Assembly: GCF_042138895.1 (NCBI RefSeq)
Contig: NZ_JBHIKW010000008.1
Span: 124,001-188,000 of the forward strand
Length of the DNA stretch: 64,000 nt
Direction of reading: 5' to 3'
From: Cedecea selenatireducens
GTDB taxonomy: Bacteria > Pseudomonadota > Gammaproteobacteria > Enterobacterales > Enterobacteriaceae
Positions 36,607 through 44,384 of this stretch are shown one piece after another; the stretch's first letter is position 1, and every line of letters begins with the position of its first letter. Below the pieces are notes generated by a model that saw only the letters and a program-made list of their open reading frames with translations, was not told the origin of the DNA and did not search any database. The position numbers and the translations under genes are program-made.

Positions 36607-39603
36607 ATGGCCACCGCAGATACGAAAATTACATTAAATAATATTGCCCTAAGTGATGTTAAAGAAATAAAAGTAGCAGATACCGACCTTGTTATTACCT
36701 TAAGGTCTGGGAAACGTGCAGTAATCAAGGATGGTGCGCTAAGGTCAATGATTGATAGCCAATTTAAAATTCAATTTACTGACAAAGAGATCGAAGGCGC
36801 AGCGCTGTTACGCATGGCCGGTAAAATGGAAGTTAGTGAATTAAGTGATGTGGCTGTTGCGAGTGCGGATCAATCTAATGAGGATGTACTGGTCAGTGAC
36901 AGTGGTGCTTCGGACAATAAGACTGCGGGATCTGCAAGCGCTGTGAGTGAGAATGCCACGTCCACGGCAGTGGCACCAGATGGTATTTTTGCGACGATAC
37001 TTAAATGGGCTCCAACAGCAACTATCATCGGAGCGGTAGGGGCTGTAGCGGGAGTTTTCTTGGGTGGCGGAGGTGGAGGGGGCGAAAGCGGCGGTGCAAC
37101 AACAACAACTACTCTTCCTCCAACATCAACGCCTGTGCCGACAAAATTGGATTTGACCAAAGCAAGCATAGACGGTGTGAATGCAATTGAGGCTCAGTCG
37201 ACAGACGGGGTTGTCAGTGTCGTTGCAGCTTCAGGGACAGTCGTATCACTTTCATTTGCCGGTACCAATGGGACTGTAACTCGTCAGGTAACAGGGGCAG
37301 GCGCGGAGCTTCCCGTTGCTATTACTTTGACGGCAGAAGAGCTTGCTCAATTGGGACAAGGCAATATTGTGGTTACGGGGTCTACTTCATCCGGACAGGT
37401 TTTGCCTGCGGTAAATTTTTTGTTAGATACCATTGCGCCCGACGTGGCTGAAGCACTACTTGATAAGAAATCAGATTCTGGTGTGAAAAATGATGATTTT
37501 ATCACGGCAAAAAATAACCTCTCCTTTAACGTGAAAGGAGAGCTAGGAGCAACAGTTAAAATATATAATGACAGCAACAATAATAACAAGTTAGATGAAG
37601 GTGAGTTGATTGGACAAACAACCCTAAAAGGGAGTGCGCAAGGCGTTGTGGATGTTGCATATCTTGCACAAGGTGAATATAACAATCTGAAAGTCTTACA
37701 AGAAGATATTACAGGTAATCAAAGTGCTTCGACAAAGCTGGCGGATATTACGATTGATAATACCGTGCCTGATTCTCAGGTAACATTAACACCTGGGAGT
37801 GATAGCGGCATTAATAATGATAATATTACTTATAATACTAAGGTCACGGTGACGGTAAGTGGCGAAAAAGGAAGCCAGGCGATTGTTTTTAATGATTTAA
37901 ATAATAATAATAAATTCGATGCCGGGGAGGAGTTGGCTAACTTTACAATGACCGGAGATAAACAGGATATCTCTGTTAATCTTCGTGCCAATGACACCAA
38001 CAGGTTACAAGTGATCGTTACCGATGTTGCTGGAAACCAGCAGGGGTCAACGCAACCCTTAGTGATTATTGCTGATGTTAATCCCCCAGTGTTTATTGAT
38101 AAAGTCGCGCTGTTATTATCCAGCGGAAGCAGCATTGATGCGATGGATAATAATATTTTAATAAACTCTTCGCGGGCTACGGAAACGTTAACAGCAGGCC
38201 ACTTTGGACTGGCCAGCGATTTCCCTAAAAATATTACAATAACATTCTATAATTTAACGAATACCTTAGTTTATAAAGAAGGTGTACTGGCGAACAGCGT
38301 AACACTTGAAGATATTATGCTGGGCAGAGTGACTATTGCTTATACGCAGACTGATGCTAACCAGCAGGGGAGCTTCGCGCGCGTGGATTACAGCATTACG
38401 CAGCCTTCAGTAAGGAGCGAGTCCGAATTCAAAATCAATGATTCTCTGTCGTTTAAGTCCAGTGATAACGCAATGATTATTTGGGCCGACGGGTCTGGTA
38501 ATGGCGGGAGCAGTTCAAAATGGACAAGCGGCAGTTCCTATGCTGGAGGAAATGGCGGCGGCAGTAACGATAATATTGTCGGTACCGCACAAGGCGATCT
38601 GATATTTGGCGATGGTTCTGGCGGAGGCGGCGGGAGACACCCTTATGCCGGTGATCCGAGTGGGAACTCCCGAGGTGGCCTTGCCGGAGGTGGAGATGAT
38701 TACATAGATGCCGGAGAGGGAGACGATATTATATTCGGTGATGGTTTCTCCGGTTGGAGTGGTTCGAATGGTATTGGCGGATATGGCGGCGGCGGCGGCG
38801 GCGGCGTGTATGGTGGCAGCGGTGGTTTCGCGGGGGGGCTTGGCGCAGCGGCCGGGGGGGGGAATACCGTTGGTAGTAGCGGAACAACCTTAGGCCCAAC
38901 TCGAAATCCCGGAGGAGGTAATGGCGGCGGCTGGGGGGTCCAAAATAGCAGTATAAATGACTATGTCGCTGAAACGGACGTCGGTGCGAATGGTTCCTCA
39001 ACTTTTAACAACAGCGGCGTTGTAAGCTCCACCGTTGCGGATGCACGAAGCCAGTTTCTCAGTGGCACCGGACTCATGTTTACCCAGGATATGGGGCGGG
39101 GTAATGATATTATAAATGGTGGCGCAGGTAATGATTACATCATGGGTGGCGGGGGTAACGATATTATTACCGGAGGCCGGGGCAACGATATTATGTATGG
39201 TCGCGGCGGCACTGGCTGGTTTAATGGTCAAAATCTTACTAACGTAAACGATAATGATTTATTCGTTTGGAAACGTGGCGATGCTACGGGGAGTTCTGTT
39301 GATGTGATCCGTGACTTCCAGGTTTGGGATGGTACTAACGGTGACCGCATAGATATTTCACAATTACTGGAAGGATATAACAAAGACACCAGTGACATCA
39401 GCCAATGGATCGTCAGTATTCGTAATAACACAACTCAGGCTGGCACACTGGGTTGGGATAGTGGAAAAACAGGGACAGCGATTATTATTGACGTAGATGG
39501 CAATGGTCCGGGCACGAATAGCCAAACTATATTTTTAACAAATGTTAATACGCTGCCCACGGATATCCATACATTAATTAGCAACGGTACGATTATTGTT
39601 TGA
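36607..39603 (+). CDS. RTX adhesin 3 with BapA-type prefix domain
   Basis: This 998-aa protein starts 5 bp after the channel gene. Residues 1-50 (ITLNNIALSDVKEIKVADTDL, cited in part) resemble the prefix domain of BapA/SiiE-type adhesins. A hydrophobic segment at about 127-153 ends in poly-Gly. Ig-like domains follow, two with calcium-loop motifs (DSNNNNKLDEGEL; DLNNNNKFDAGEEL). A beta-rich domain is shared with adhesin 2 (AGHFGLASD; MIIWADGSG). RTX motifs (DDYIDAGEGDDIIFGDG, GGAGNDYIMGGGGND) start near residue 655 and are split by a Gly-rich insertion (about 715-780). The C-terminal secretion domain (about 880-998, DLFVWKRGDATG) is paralogous to that of adhesin 2. It has no signal peptide, as expected for a type I substrate. 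Confidence 0.86.
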   Translation: MATADTKITLNNIALSDVKEIKVADTDLVITLRSGKRAVIKDGALRSMIDSQFKIQFTDKEIEGAALLRMAGKMEVSELSDVAVASADQSNEDVLVSDSGASDNKTAGSASAVSENATSTAVAPDGIFATILKWAPTATIIGAVGAVAGVFLGGGGGGGESGGATTTTTLPPTSTPVPTKLDLTKASIDGVNAIEAQSTDGVVSVVAASGTVVSLSFAGTNGTVTRQVTGAGAELPVAITLTAEELAQLGQGNIVVTGSTSSGQVLPAVNFLLDTIAPDVAEALLDKKSDSGVKNDDFITAKNNLSFNVKGELGATVKIYNDSNNNNKLDEGELIGQTTLKGSAQGVVDVAYLAQGEYNNLKVLQEDITGNQSASTKLADITIDNTVPDSQVTLTPGSDSGINNDNITYNTKVTVTVSGEKGSQAIVFNDLNNNNKFDAGEELANFTMTGDKQDISVNLRANDTNRLQVIVTDVAGNQQGSTQPLVIIADVNPPVFIDKVALLLSSGSSIDAMDNNILINSSRATETLTAGHFGLASDFPKNITITFYNLTNTLVYKEGVLANSVTLEDIMLGRVTIAYTQTDANQQGSFARVDYSITQPSVRSESEFKINDSLSFKSSDNAMIIWADGSGNGGSSSKWTSGSSYAGGNGGGSNDNIVGTAQGDLIFGDGSGGGGGRHPYAGDPSGNSRGGLAGGGDDYIDAGEGDDIIFGDGFSGWSGSNGIGGYGGGGGGGVYGGSGGFAGGLGAAAGGGNTVGSSGTTLGPTRNPGGGNGGGWGVQNSSINDYVAETDVGANGSSTFNNSGVVSSTVADARSQFLSGTGLMFTQDMGRGNDIINGGAGNDYIMGGGGNDIITGGRGNDIMYGRGGTGWFNGQNLTNVNDNDLFVWKRGDATGSSVDVIRDFQVWDGTNGDRIDISQLLEGYNKDTSDISQWIVSIRNNTTQAGTLGWDSGKTGTAIIIDVDGNGPGTNSQTIFLTNVNTLPTDIHTLISNGTIIV
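38785..38862 (+). repeat. (GGC)7, G7 and G9 tracts in the Gly-rich part of adhesin 3
   Basis: Seven tandem GGC triplets (38785-38805), a run of seven G (38832-38838) and a run of nine G (38854-38862) lie within 80 bp of coding sequence. The frame is intact here. A one-base slip at the G9 or G7 run would remove the downstream RTX repeats and secretion signal, whereas GGC slips would only change the Gly count. Confidence 0.9.
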
Positions 39604-39612
39604 AGACATCAT

Positions 39613-40395
39613 ATGAAAACATCTGGTGGGGGGCCAAATGTTTGGCCCGGTTATGTTGCAGCTGTCGCCGGCCTGGGGATTAGTTTGTTGCTTCTTATCG
39701 CCGTACTTGGTCTGGGGATTTTTCAAATTGGTGCGAGCATTCATGAGAAAATAGTCCAGGGATTTAAGCCAAACATCGACGGTGACATAAAATTAACCTC
39801 TCCGGTAGGAGGTGAGGTTCAAAATGATAAAAAAGAGCTGGCGGCATCCGAAGGAGAAAAAACTACTGCTGTGGCAGAGATGGGGAATAGTGATGCGGCG
39901 TTGAATTTACAGAGTAGCGAAGCGGTTCGCGTACTTTCCATAGTGCAAGAGAGCAGTAATGGCCTGTTAAAAAAGGGTTCTAATCCTTTGCTAGACATGC
40001 CGGGCAATGAAGGTTCAATTAATAATCACGTAGTTATTGAAAACGATCGAAAAGTGCTGTCTGAAAGAAAAAGTGAAGATGATTCAGATATCACGTATCA
40101 GTTTTCCGATGGGATCTACAAGCTGAGTGAGGCAGCAAAAAAAATGTCAACTACCATAGTTGAACAACACCTCGTGGGGTATCGCGTCACCATCTCTGCA
40201 TCAGCTTCGGTTGATGTTGAAACTGCATCGCGTATTGCTTATATACGCATACTTGCAGTACGTAATTATTTTCTTGACAGTGGTTACGAGCGGGAAAAAG
40301 TCATTGTCAAATTAATCCCCGTGTCTCCCGATGTTAGTAATCAAAATGCGGTTAAGATTAAATTCATCAGGGATGATAAACCCACGATAGAGTGA
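39613..40395 (+). CDS. MotB/OmpA-like channel subunit lacking the proton-binding Asp
   Basis: This 260-aa protein has one N-terminal membrane helix (about 15-40), a long low-complexity periplasmic linker and a C-terminal domain (about 165-255) with a degenerate OmpA/MotB pattern (SRIAYIRILAVRNYFLDSG). The helix begins VWPGYVAAV. At the position where MotB-type proteins, and the neighbour at 40420, carry the proton-binding Asp (WPGYVD), this protein has Ala16. It could be a structural or regulatory partner of the channel or a diverging paralogue. It is in the same operon as adhesin 3 (9 bp gap) and is probably anchored in the inner membrane. It resembles SiiA in plan. Confidence 0.78.
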   Translation: MKTSGGGPNVWPGYVAAVAGLGISLLLLIAVLGLGIFQIGASIHEKIVQGFKPNIDGDIKLTSPVGGEVQNDKKELAASEGEKTTAVAEMGNSDAALNLQSSEAVRVLSIVQESSNGLLKKGSNPLLDMPGNEGSINNHVVIENDRKVLSERKSEDDSDITYQFSDGIYKLSEAAKKMSTTIVEQHLVGYRVTISASASVDVETASRIAYIRILAVRNYFLDSGYEREKVIVKLIPVSPDVSNQNAVKIKFIRDDKPTIE

Positions 40396-40419
40396 TTTTT
40401 TAATTTTTTGTGAGGCATC

Positions 40420-41181
40420 ATGAGTAAGCAGGAAGAAATAGATTTCTGGCCAGGGTATGTTGATGCGCTAATGAATTTAGTCTTAAATTTACTCTTCCTC
40501 TCAGCGATATTCGCTATCGCTATCTTTGTATTAGGTATGGAGTCTTCGAGGCTACGCGTGATTAATGCGGATAATAAAAACAAATCTTCGCTGGAAAATG
40601 CAGCGGTGAATAAAGAACCTTACAAAAGTCGAGTTGACCTTATGATTAACAAAGACCGTAGCGTAGAGGCAAAGAATGAATCCTCATCCGAGGCAGGGGC
40701 GGACGGTGATCCAGCCAAGGCATCCTTAGGTGCAGCAATTAATGATGTAAATAACCTGGCTTTATCTAACCAAAAAAATGATAAACCTTCAGCATCATCT
40801 GGAAAAACTCTGATTGTAAATGTCACTAGCGATCCAGTCGTTCAGAACGAAAATGTAATAGATAAAGTTATTGTGAAAAAGGAAAGAGATAAACTGCTTG
40901 CTATTTTATACCCTAAAGATACTGTTGTAATTGATGATGAAGTGAAGTCTGAACTGAATAGTTTGTTTTCGCAAAGTTTTGCCAATAACCAAAAAGTTCT
41001 CATTTGGGGTGTTTCATCGGCGAGTTCTGCCGTTTCAAACCGATTAACTTATTTGCGAATTATGGCGGTGAGAAATGTCTTGTTGGATAAGGATGTGCCT
41101 AATAAAAACATTTCTATAAGCATCTATGGCGGGAAGGTAGATGCGGCGGGTGGTAAAATATATATCTTAGGGACAGAGTGA
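40420..41181 (+). CDS. MotB/OmpA-like proton channel subunit (SiiA-like)
   Basis: This 253-aa protein has a single N-terminal helix (about 13-38, FWPGYVDALMNLVLNLLFL) with Asp15 at the position of the MotB/ZorB/SiiA proton-binding residue. A Ser/Lys/Asp-rich periplasmic linker follows, then a C-terminal OmpA-like domain (about 160-253, NRLTYLRIMAVRNVLLDK). With the MotA-like subunit at 35228-36601 it should form a proton-driven stator in the inner membrane whose periplasmic part reaches the cell wall or the exporter. It is paralogous to the preceding gene and separated from it by 24 bp. Confidence 0.82.
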   Translation: MSKQEEIDFWPGYVDALMNLVLNLLFLSAIFAIAIFVLGMESSRLRVINADNKNKSSLENAAVNKEPYKSRVDLMINKDRSVEAKNESSSEAGADGDPAKASLGAAINDVNNLALSNQKNDKPSASSGKTLIVNVTSDPVVQNENVIDKVIVKKERDKLLAILYPKDTVVIDDEVKSELNSLFSQSFANNQKVLIWGVSSASSAVSNRLTYLRIMAVRNVLLDKDVPNKNISISIYGGKVDAAGGKIYILGTE

Positions 41182-41182
41182 T

Positions 41183-41740
41183 ATGTTAAAGGAAATTATA
41201 TTCGTTGGCGCAAATTTTTTTTTAGCCAAAGGTGTAGCTACTATTATAAATAATCTTGAACACCTTATACCAGAGAGATATTCCGTAGTTATTCTAGTCG
41301 AACCTGAATATTGTTATCAAATAAGTAAGGCACAGAAATTCGATGATGATGCTTTGATCGTTATTTTAATGGATCATAAAAATGATTTTAAATTGTTCCA
41401 AATGCCAGGGGGTTTTAGTCGTGCAATATATGTTGTCGCTAAAGGATCTTGTGAACAGTTGTATGATGATCTTAAAGTGGCTTTTACTAATAGTGATGAG
41501 GGGGGTTCGCTAATACATAACTGCATGTACAAGGATTTTTTTTCTCATCGAGAGACAATGTTAATAACATTAATTATGGAAAATTATTCTTTTTCTTCTA
41601 TATCAACGATTCTTAATATTTCGATGAAGAGTGTTTATTATTGTCGCTCTGAAATTATGAGGAAACTAAACGTTAGCAACGTTGTTGGTATGTATAATAA
41701 AGTTCAGCAAATAAGAAATATGCGGATTTTTTTAACTTAG
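41183..41740 (+). CDS. LuxR-type helix-turn-helix regulator of the adhesin operon
   Basis: This 185-aa protein has an N-terminal region (1-115) with no receiver-type Asp pocket and a C-terminal LuxR-like helix-turn-helix (SHRETMLITLIMENYSFSSI, then MKSVYYCRSEIMRKLNVSN). The tail resembles that of the regulator beside pga (KSLYRRRSELYERLGLSN), so the two belong to the same auxiliary-regulator class. It starts 1 bp after the MotB-like gene, with AGGGA as ribosome site, so it is co-transcribed with the adhesin and channel genes. Feedback control of the island is a reasonable inference. No target is visible. Confidence 0.78.
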   Translation: MLKEIIFVGANFFLAKGVATIINNLEHLIPERYSVVILVEPEYCYQISKAQKFDDDALIVILMDHKNDFKLFQMPGGFSRAIYVVAKGSCEQLYDDLKVAFTNSDEGGSLIHNCMYKDFFSHRETMLITLIMENYSFSSISTILNISMKSVYYCRSEIMRKLNVSNVVGMYNKVQQIRNMRIFLT

Positions 41741-41792
41741 TCGCTAGCGAGCAGCATGTAGATTTAGTTAAAAGTTTTGTCGAGGTTATGCA

Positions 41793-42560
41793 ATGGGTTT
41801 TTTATCAAAAAGAAAGATTTACTCAGCTATTAATAACGGTGAGTTTTATGTTATGTATCAGCCTATATATAATAATGTGACGCAGTTGTTTGACTGCGTA
41901 GAGGTTTTTTTACGTTGGAGAAATAATGCAGGCGTGGAAATCAACCCGCTTGAATTTATTTCTCAGGCGGAATCATCTGGCTGTATAATTCCTTTGACTT
42001 TACATCTTTTTCATTTGGTCAGGGATGATATTAAGTCATGGTCAGTAATGAAAGATATTAGCATTAGCTTGAATGTGTCTGGTTTACACTTTCAAAGTCA
42101 GTTTTTTATTAACGATATCTTTTCGTTAGTGCAGGGAATGCCGAAAAATATTAATTTTATCCTGGAGCTTACCGAGCGTTATCCTTTGCCCAATCATAAA
42201 CAAATGGTGCAGTTGTTCAATCGATTGAAAGTTATGGGACTGGCATTGTCCCTTGATGATTTTGGTTCCGGCTACAGTAACATTGATACTCTTTCAAAAT
42301 ATCATTTTGACTATGTGAAGTTATCTGGTGATTTGCTAAATGAAATTGACTCAAATGAAAGATCGCTATCCATTGTAACGGGGTGTTTGTCTTTAATAGC
42401 CAGTATTAATGCCATTGCAGTGATTGAGAATATAGAAACTGATGCTCAATACTCACTTCTTAAAAGAAACCCATGTTTGTTTCAAGGCTTTTTTCTATCG
42501 AAACCTTTATTGAAACATGAGTTTCTGCGTTTTATGGAAATGGATGATTTAGAATTTTGA
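41793..42560 (+). CDS. EAL-domain c-di-GMP phosphodiesterase
   Basis: This 255-aa protein consists of a single EAL domain with no sensor or membrane part. The signature is EVFLRW (Glu37) instead of EALLRW. The other active-site residues are present: Asn94 (SLNVSG), Glu125 (LELTE), Asp155-Asp156 (DDFGSGYSN), Lys176 (YVKLSG), Glu212 and Glu215 (IENIETDAQ) and QGFFLSKP near 231. It is thus probably an active phosphodiesterase that lowers c-di-GMP, though the changed EAL motif leaves room for a non-catalytic binding role as in YdiV. It lies 52 bp after the LuxR-type gene in the adhesin operon, with GAGG as ribosome site. Its 3' end overlaps the opposing regulator gene by 12 bp. Confidence 0.86.
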   Translation: MGFLSKRKIYSAINNGEFYVMYQPIYNNVTQLFDCVEVFLRWRNNAGVEINPLEFISQAESSGCIIPLTLHLFHLVRDDIKSWSVMKDISISLNVSGLHFQSQFFINDIFSLVQGMPKNINFILELTERYPLPNHKQMVQLFNRLKVMGLALSLDDFGSGYSNIDTLSKYHFDYVKLSGDLLNEIDSNERSLSIVTGCLSLIASINAIAVIENIETDAQYSLLKRNPCLFQGFFLSKPLLKHEFLRFMEMDDLEF

Positions 42561-43175
42561 TGGTAGCTTATTAAAGTTAATTAATACGCCGCGTTTTGTT
42601 GTGATATAATTTCCATTGTTTAATTCTTTTATTATTTTAGCGATCGAGCTTCTGGATATCTTATGTCTTTTGAGAATATAATCAAATACTGAGGTTTTTT
42701 CTCGCTCAGCCTCAGGTAATGCCCAAATTATCTCCAGATGAATTTTAATTATGTCATAAACACTTCTGTTTTCTGCCAGATTGTGGCTGCGATGCTCATT
42801 AAGCCCCATGAAATAGCTCATTAATTGTGCTATATCCTTCCACGATTTATCTTTATCAAATATCTCAATAGCGTCCTCATGTGATAACAAATACAGTGAA
42901 ACATTATCATTTGGAGTGATGTAATAATATTCCGTGCTAAAAAACAACTGATCAAGACCGACGATGAATGGCGAGTCAAACTTAAAAAGTAACACGCTGT
43001 CTTTTTTACGATGTAAGCTAATGCTACCTTCGTCTAAGTAAATAATGCATTTTTTTCCAAAGGGCTCGAAGTTGATGTTTTTATTTGAACCTACAGAAAG
43101 TTTTAAAGTGTTTTTGTGATTTTTAATCTTATTCCCTAAACGAGACACGGCTTGATAAGGTATTGTGGTTGACAT
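42549..43175 (-). CDS. Crp-fold winged-helix regulator (IprA/YaiV-like)
   Basis: This 208-aa protein has an N-terminal beta-rich domain (about 25-125) like a degenerate cyclic-nucleotide-binding fold and a C-terminal helix-turn-helix (SVFDYILKRHKISRSSIAKI, then NNGNYITTKRGVLI). It lacks the phosphate-binding cassette of CRP, so cAMP binding is unlikely. The overall plan resembles the enteric IprA/YaiV group. GGAG lies 6 nt before the ATG. It faces the adhesin operon tail to tail and is preceded by a palindrome (43315-43333) that could be its own operator. Control of the island is inferred from position. Confidence 0.72.
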   Translation of the reverse strand: MSTTIPYQAVSRLGNKIKNHKNTLKLSVGSNKNINFEPFGKKCIIYLDEGSISLHRKKDSVLLFKFDSPFIVGLDQLFFSTEYYYITPNDNVSLYLLSHEDAIEIFDKDKSWKDIAQLMSYFMGLNEHRSHNLAENRSVYDIIKIHLEIIWALPEAEREKTSVFDYILKRHKISRSSIAKIIKELNNGNYITTKRGVLINFNKLPSKF

Positions 43176-43910
43176 AATAACTCCATTTCTAATAGGCGCT
43201 TGTATCGAATTTATGGGTGATCACCGTGTGAAGTTTAAATAAAAGAAGGCAGTGTAGATGTTTTTTTAGCGCTTTGAACTTCCCTTGTAATGACTAAATT
43301 AGCACATTCTTATTTGATTACAATGTGTAATCATACATTTTTGTTTATGTTTTTTTTTACATTGTGCAAGAGATAAATACAACATTTAAATCAGAGTTTC
43401 TTAAGTTTTAGGCCTGTATTACTGCGTTTATGCGCATATAATGAGTAATTGCACTAGTTTTTCTTATGATTTCTTGTGCTCGGTTGTGTAATATTGTGCA
43501 TTTATAAATGCGAATGAGTTGGTGAGTAAATTGTTTTTTGAAAATATGTTGAAAGTATGTGTTCAGTTGTTATTTGGCAATGCCGGGAAACGATGTGGAT
43601 TTGTACATGTTAGCCGCGTTACCAGCAACCCGCAGCGTAGGTTGATAAGGGTTTCTTATTAATTATCACTGTTCTTATCCTCAGGTGAGGGATATCGGGC
43701 AGCCATTATATGTGTCATTTTCCGACCCCTGCACTATAGAGTCGTTACGGAACTGATATTGCTATATGCCATGCATAACCAGGCGGTAGTCTTGCGGCGC
43801 GACAGTATGTTTATTTGCGTATCTTGTGACCAATTCCGATGAGCCTTCAAACAGATACCTTTATATTTTGTGCATACCCTGGTAAGGTTTGTTAATTAAA
43901 TAGTAGGTGT
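43176..43910. other. AT-rich intergenic region closing the island
   Basis: This 735-bp stretch lacks any supported gene. Near the regulator it has a 10-bp palindrome GGTGATCACC (43216-43225) and an 8-bp inverted repeat with a 3-bp centre (TGATTACA-ATG-TGTAATCA, 43315-43333). The part after about 43570 becomes less AT-rich and may be the island border. I see no tRNA, attachment-site repeat or mobile-element remnant. Confidence 0.45.
43315..43333. promoter_or_regulatory. Palindrome upstream of the Crp-fold regulator
   Basis: TGATTACA and TGTAATCA form perfect 8-bp arms around ATG. It lies about 140 bp upstream of the regulator start. The half-site TTACA/TGTAA is the kind of dyad that Crp-fold dimers bind. 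A related palindrome, TACACATGTGTA, lies before adhesin 1 (29196-29207). Confidence 0.45.
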
Positions 43911-44381
43911 TTGAAAAATAATACAACATTAAAAGCTGCAGCCCATGCCGCTCTTCCGTTGATAAGAAAGAATCAACATCAGATGGAGGAAGTTGTGCAG
44001 TCAGCTCGATTATTGGGTGATGGGTTGGAACCTTGTGCGAACCAGGAAGGTGAGCGACTGATTTACTCGCAACCGGTTGAGTCAGGTTTTATGGGCTACT
44101 CTTTCGACTTTGAGATTCACCTTGCCGATCTGGATGATCTGCATAGGGATGATGACAGACGTGCTGTCCTCGAGATGATTGCACACGGTTTGTTGCAGCA
44201 TTCGACATTGAGGGGAAATATTCGTTTCACTCTGCGTGATTTTGACGCCCCTGTCGCGAATACGCTTCACGCTTCGTCCGATTTCCTCCCAGAGTTTATT
44301 CAGCGAGTGAGCAAGGAGCACAACATTCATATCGAAAACTATATTGAAGATGCGATGAAACGGGGTTCAGCCAGGAATTGA
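43911..44381 (+). CDS. Hypothetical protein
   Basis: This is a 156-aa soluble protein with no signal peptide or membrane segment. It is rich in acidic residues, with a central DFEIHLADLDDLHRDDDRR and a C-terminal helical part ending MKRGSARN. I do not recognise a family. The start is uncertain: the frame opens at a TTG (43911) shortly after TAGGTG, and the first ATG is at 43983, which would give 132 aa. Its codon use is intermediate between the island and the GC-rich genes that follow. It ends 3 bp before the opposing abrB stop. Confidence 0.55.
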   Translation: MKNNTTLKAAAHAALPLIRKNQHQMEEVVQSARLLGDGLEPCANQEGERLIYSQPVESGFMGYSFDFEIHLADLDDLHRDDDRRAVLEMIAHGLLQHSTLRGNIRFTLRDFDAPVANTLHASSDFLPEFIQRVSKEHNIHIENYIEDAMKRGSARN

Positions 44382-44384
44382 GTT

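Noticed and set aside
36607..39603. LapD/LapG-type proteolytic retention of the adhesins
   Set aside because: I see no di-alanine TAAG/PAAG-type LapG site in the adhesin N-termini and no LapD or LapG gene in the window.
39613..40395. Frameshifted or broken pseudogene for the first MotB-like protein
   Set aside because: The frame is intact, spacing within the operon is tight and the C-terminal domain keeps the same pattern as its neighbour; only the Asp column differs.
35228..41181. Zorya-type anti-phage system (ZorA/ZorB are MotA/MotB-like)
   Set aside because: No helicase or nuclease partners (ZorC/ZorD/ZorE) are present, and the genes are fused in an operon with a type I adhesin, which fits a SiiAB-like role better.
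43176..43910. Integrase attachment site or tRNA at the right end of the island
   Set aside because: No tRNA-like cloverleaf, integrase gene or direct repeat shared with the left border (16960-17381) could be found by eye.
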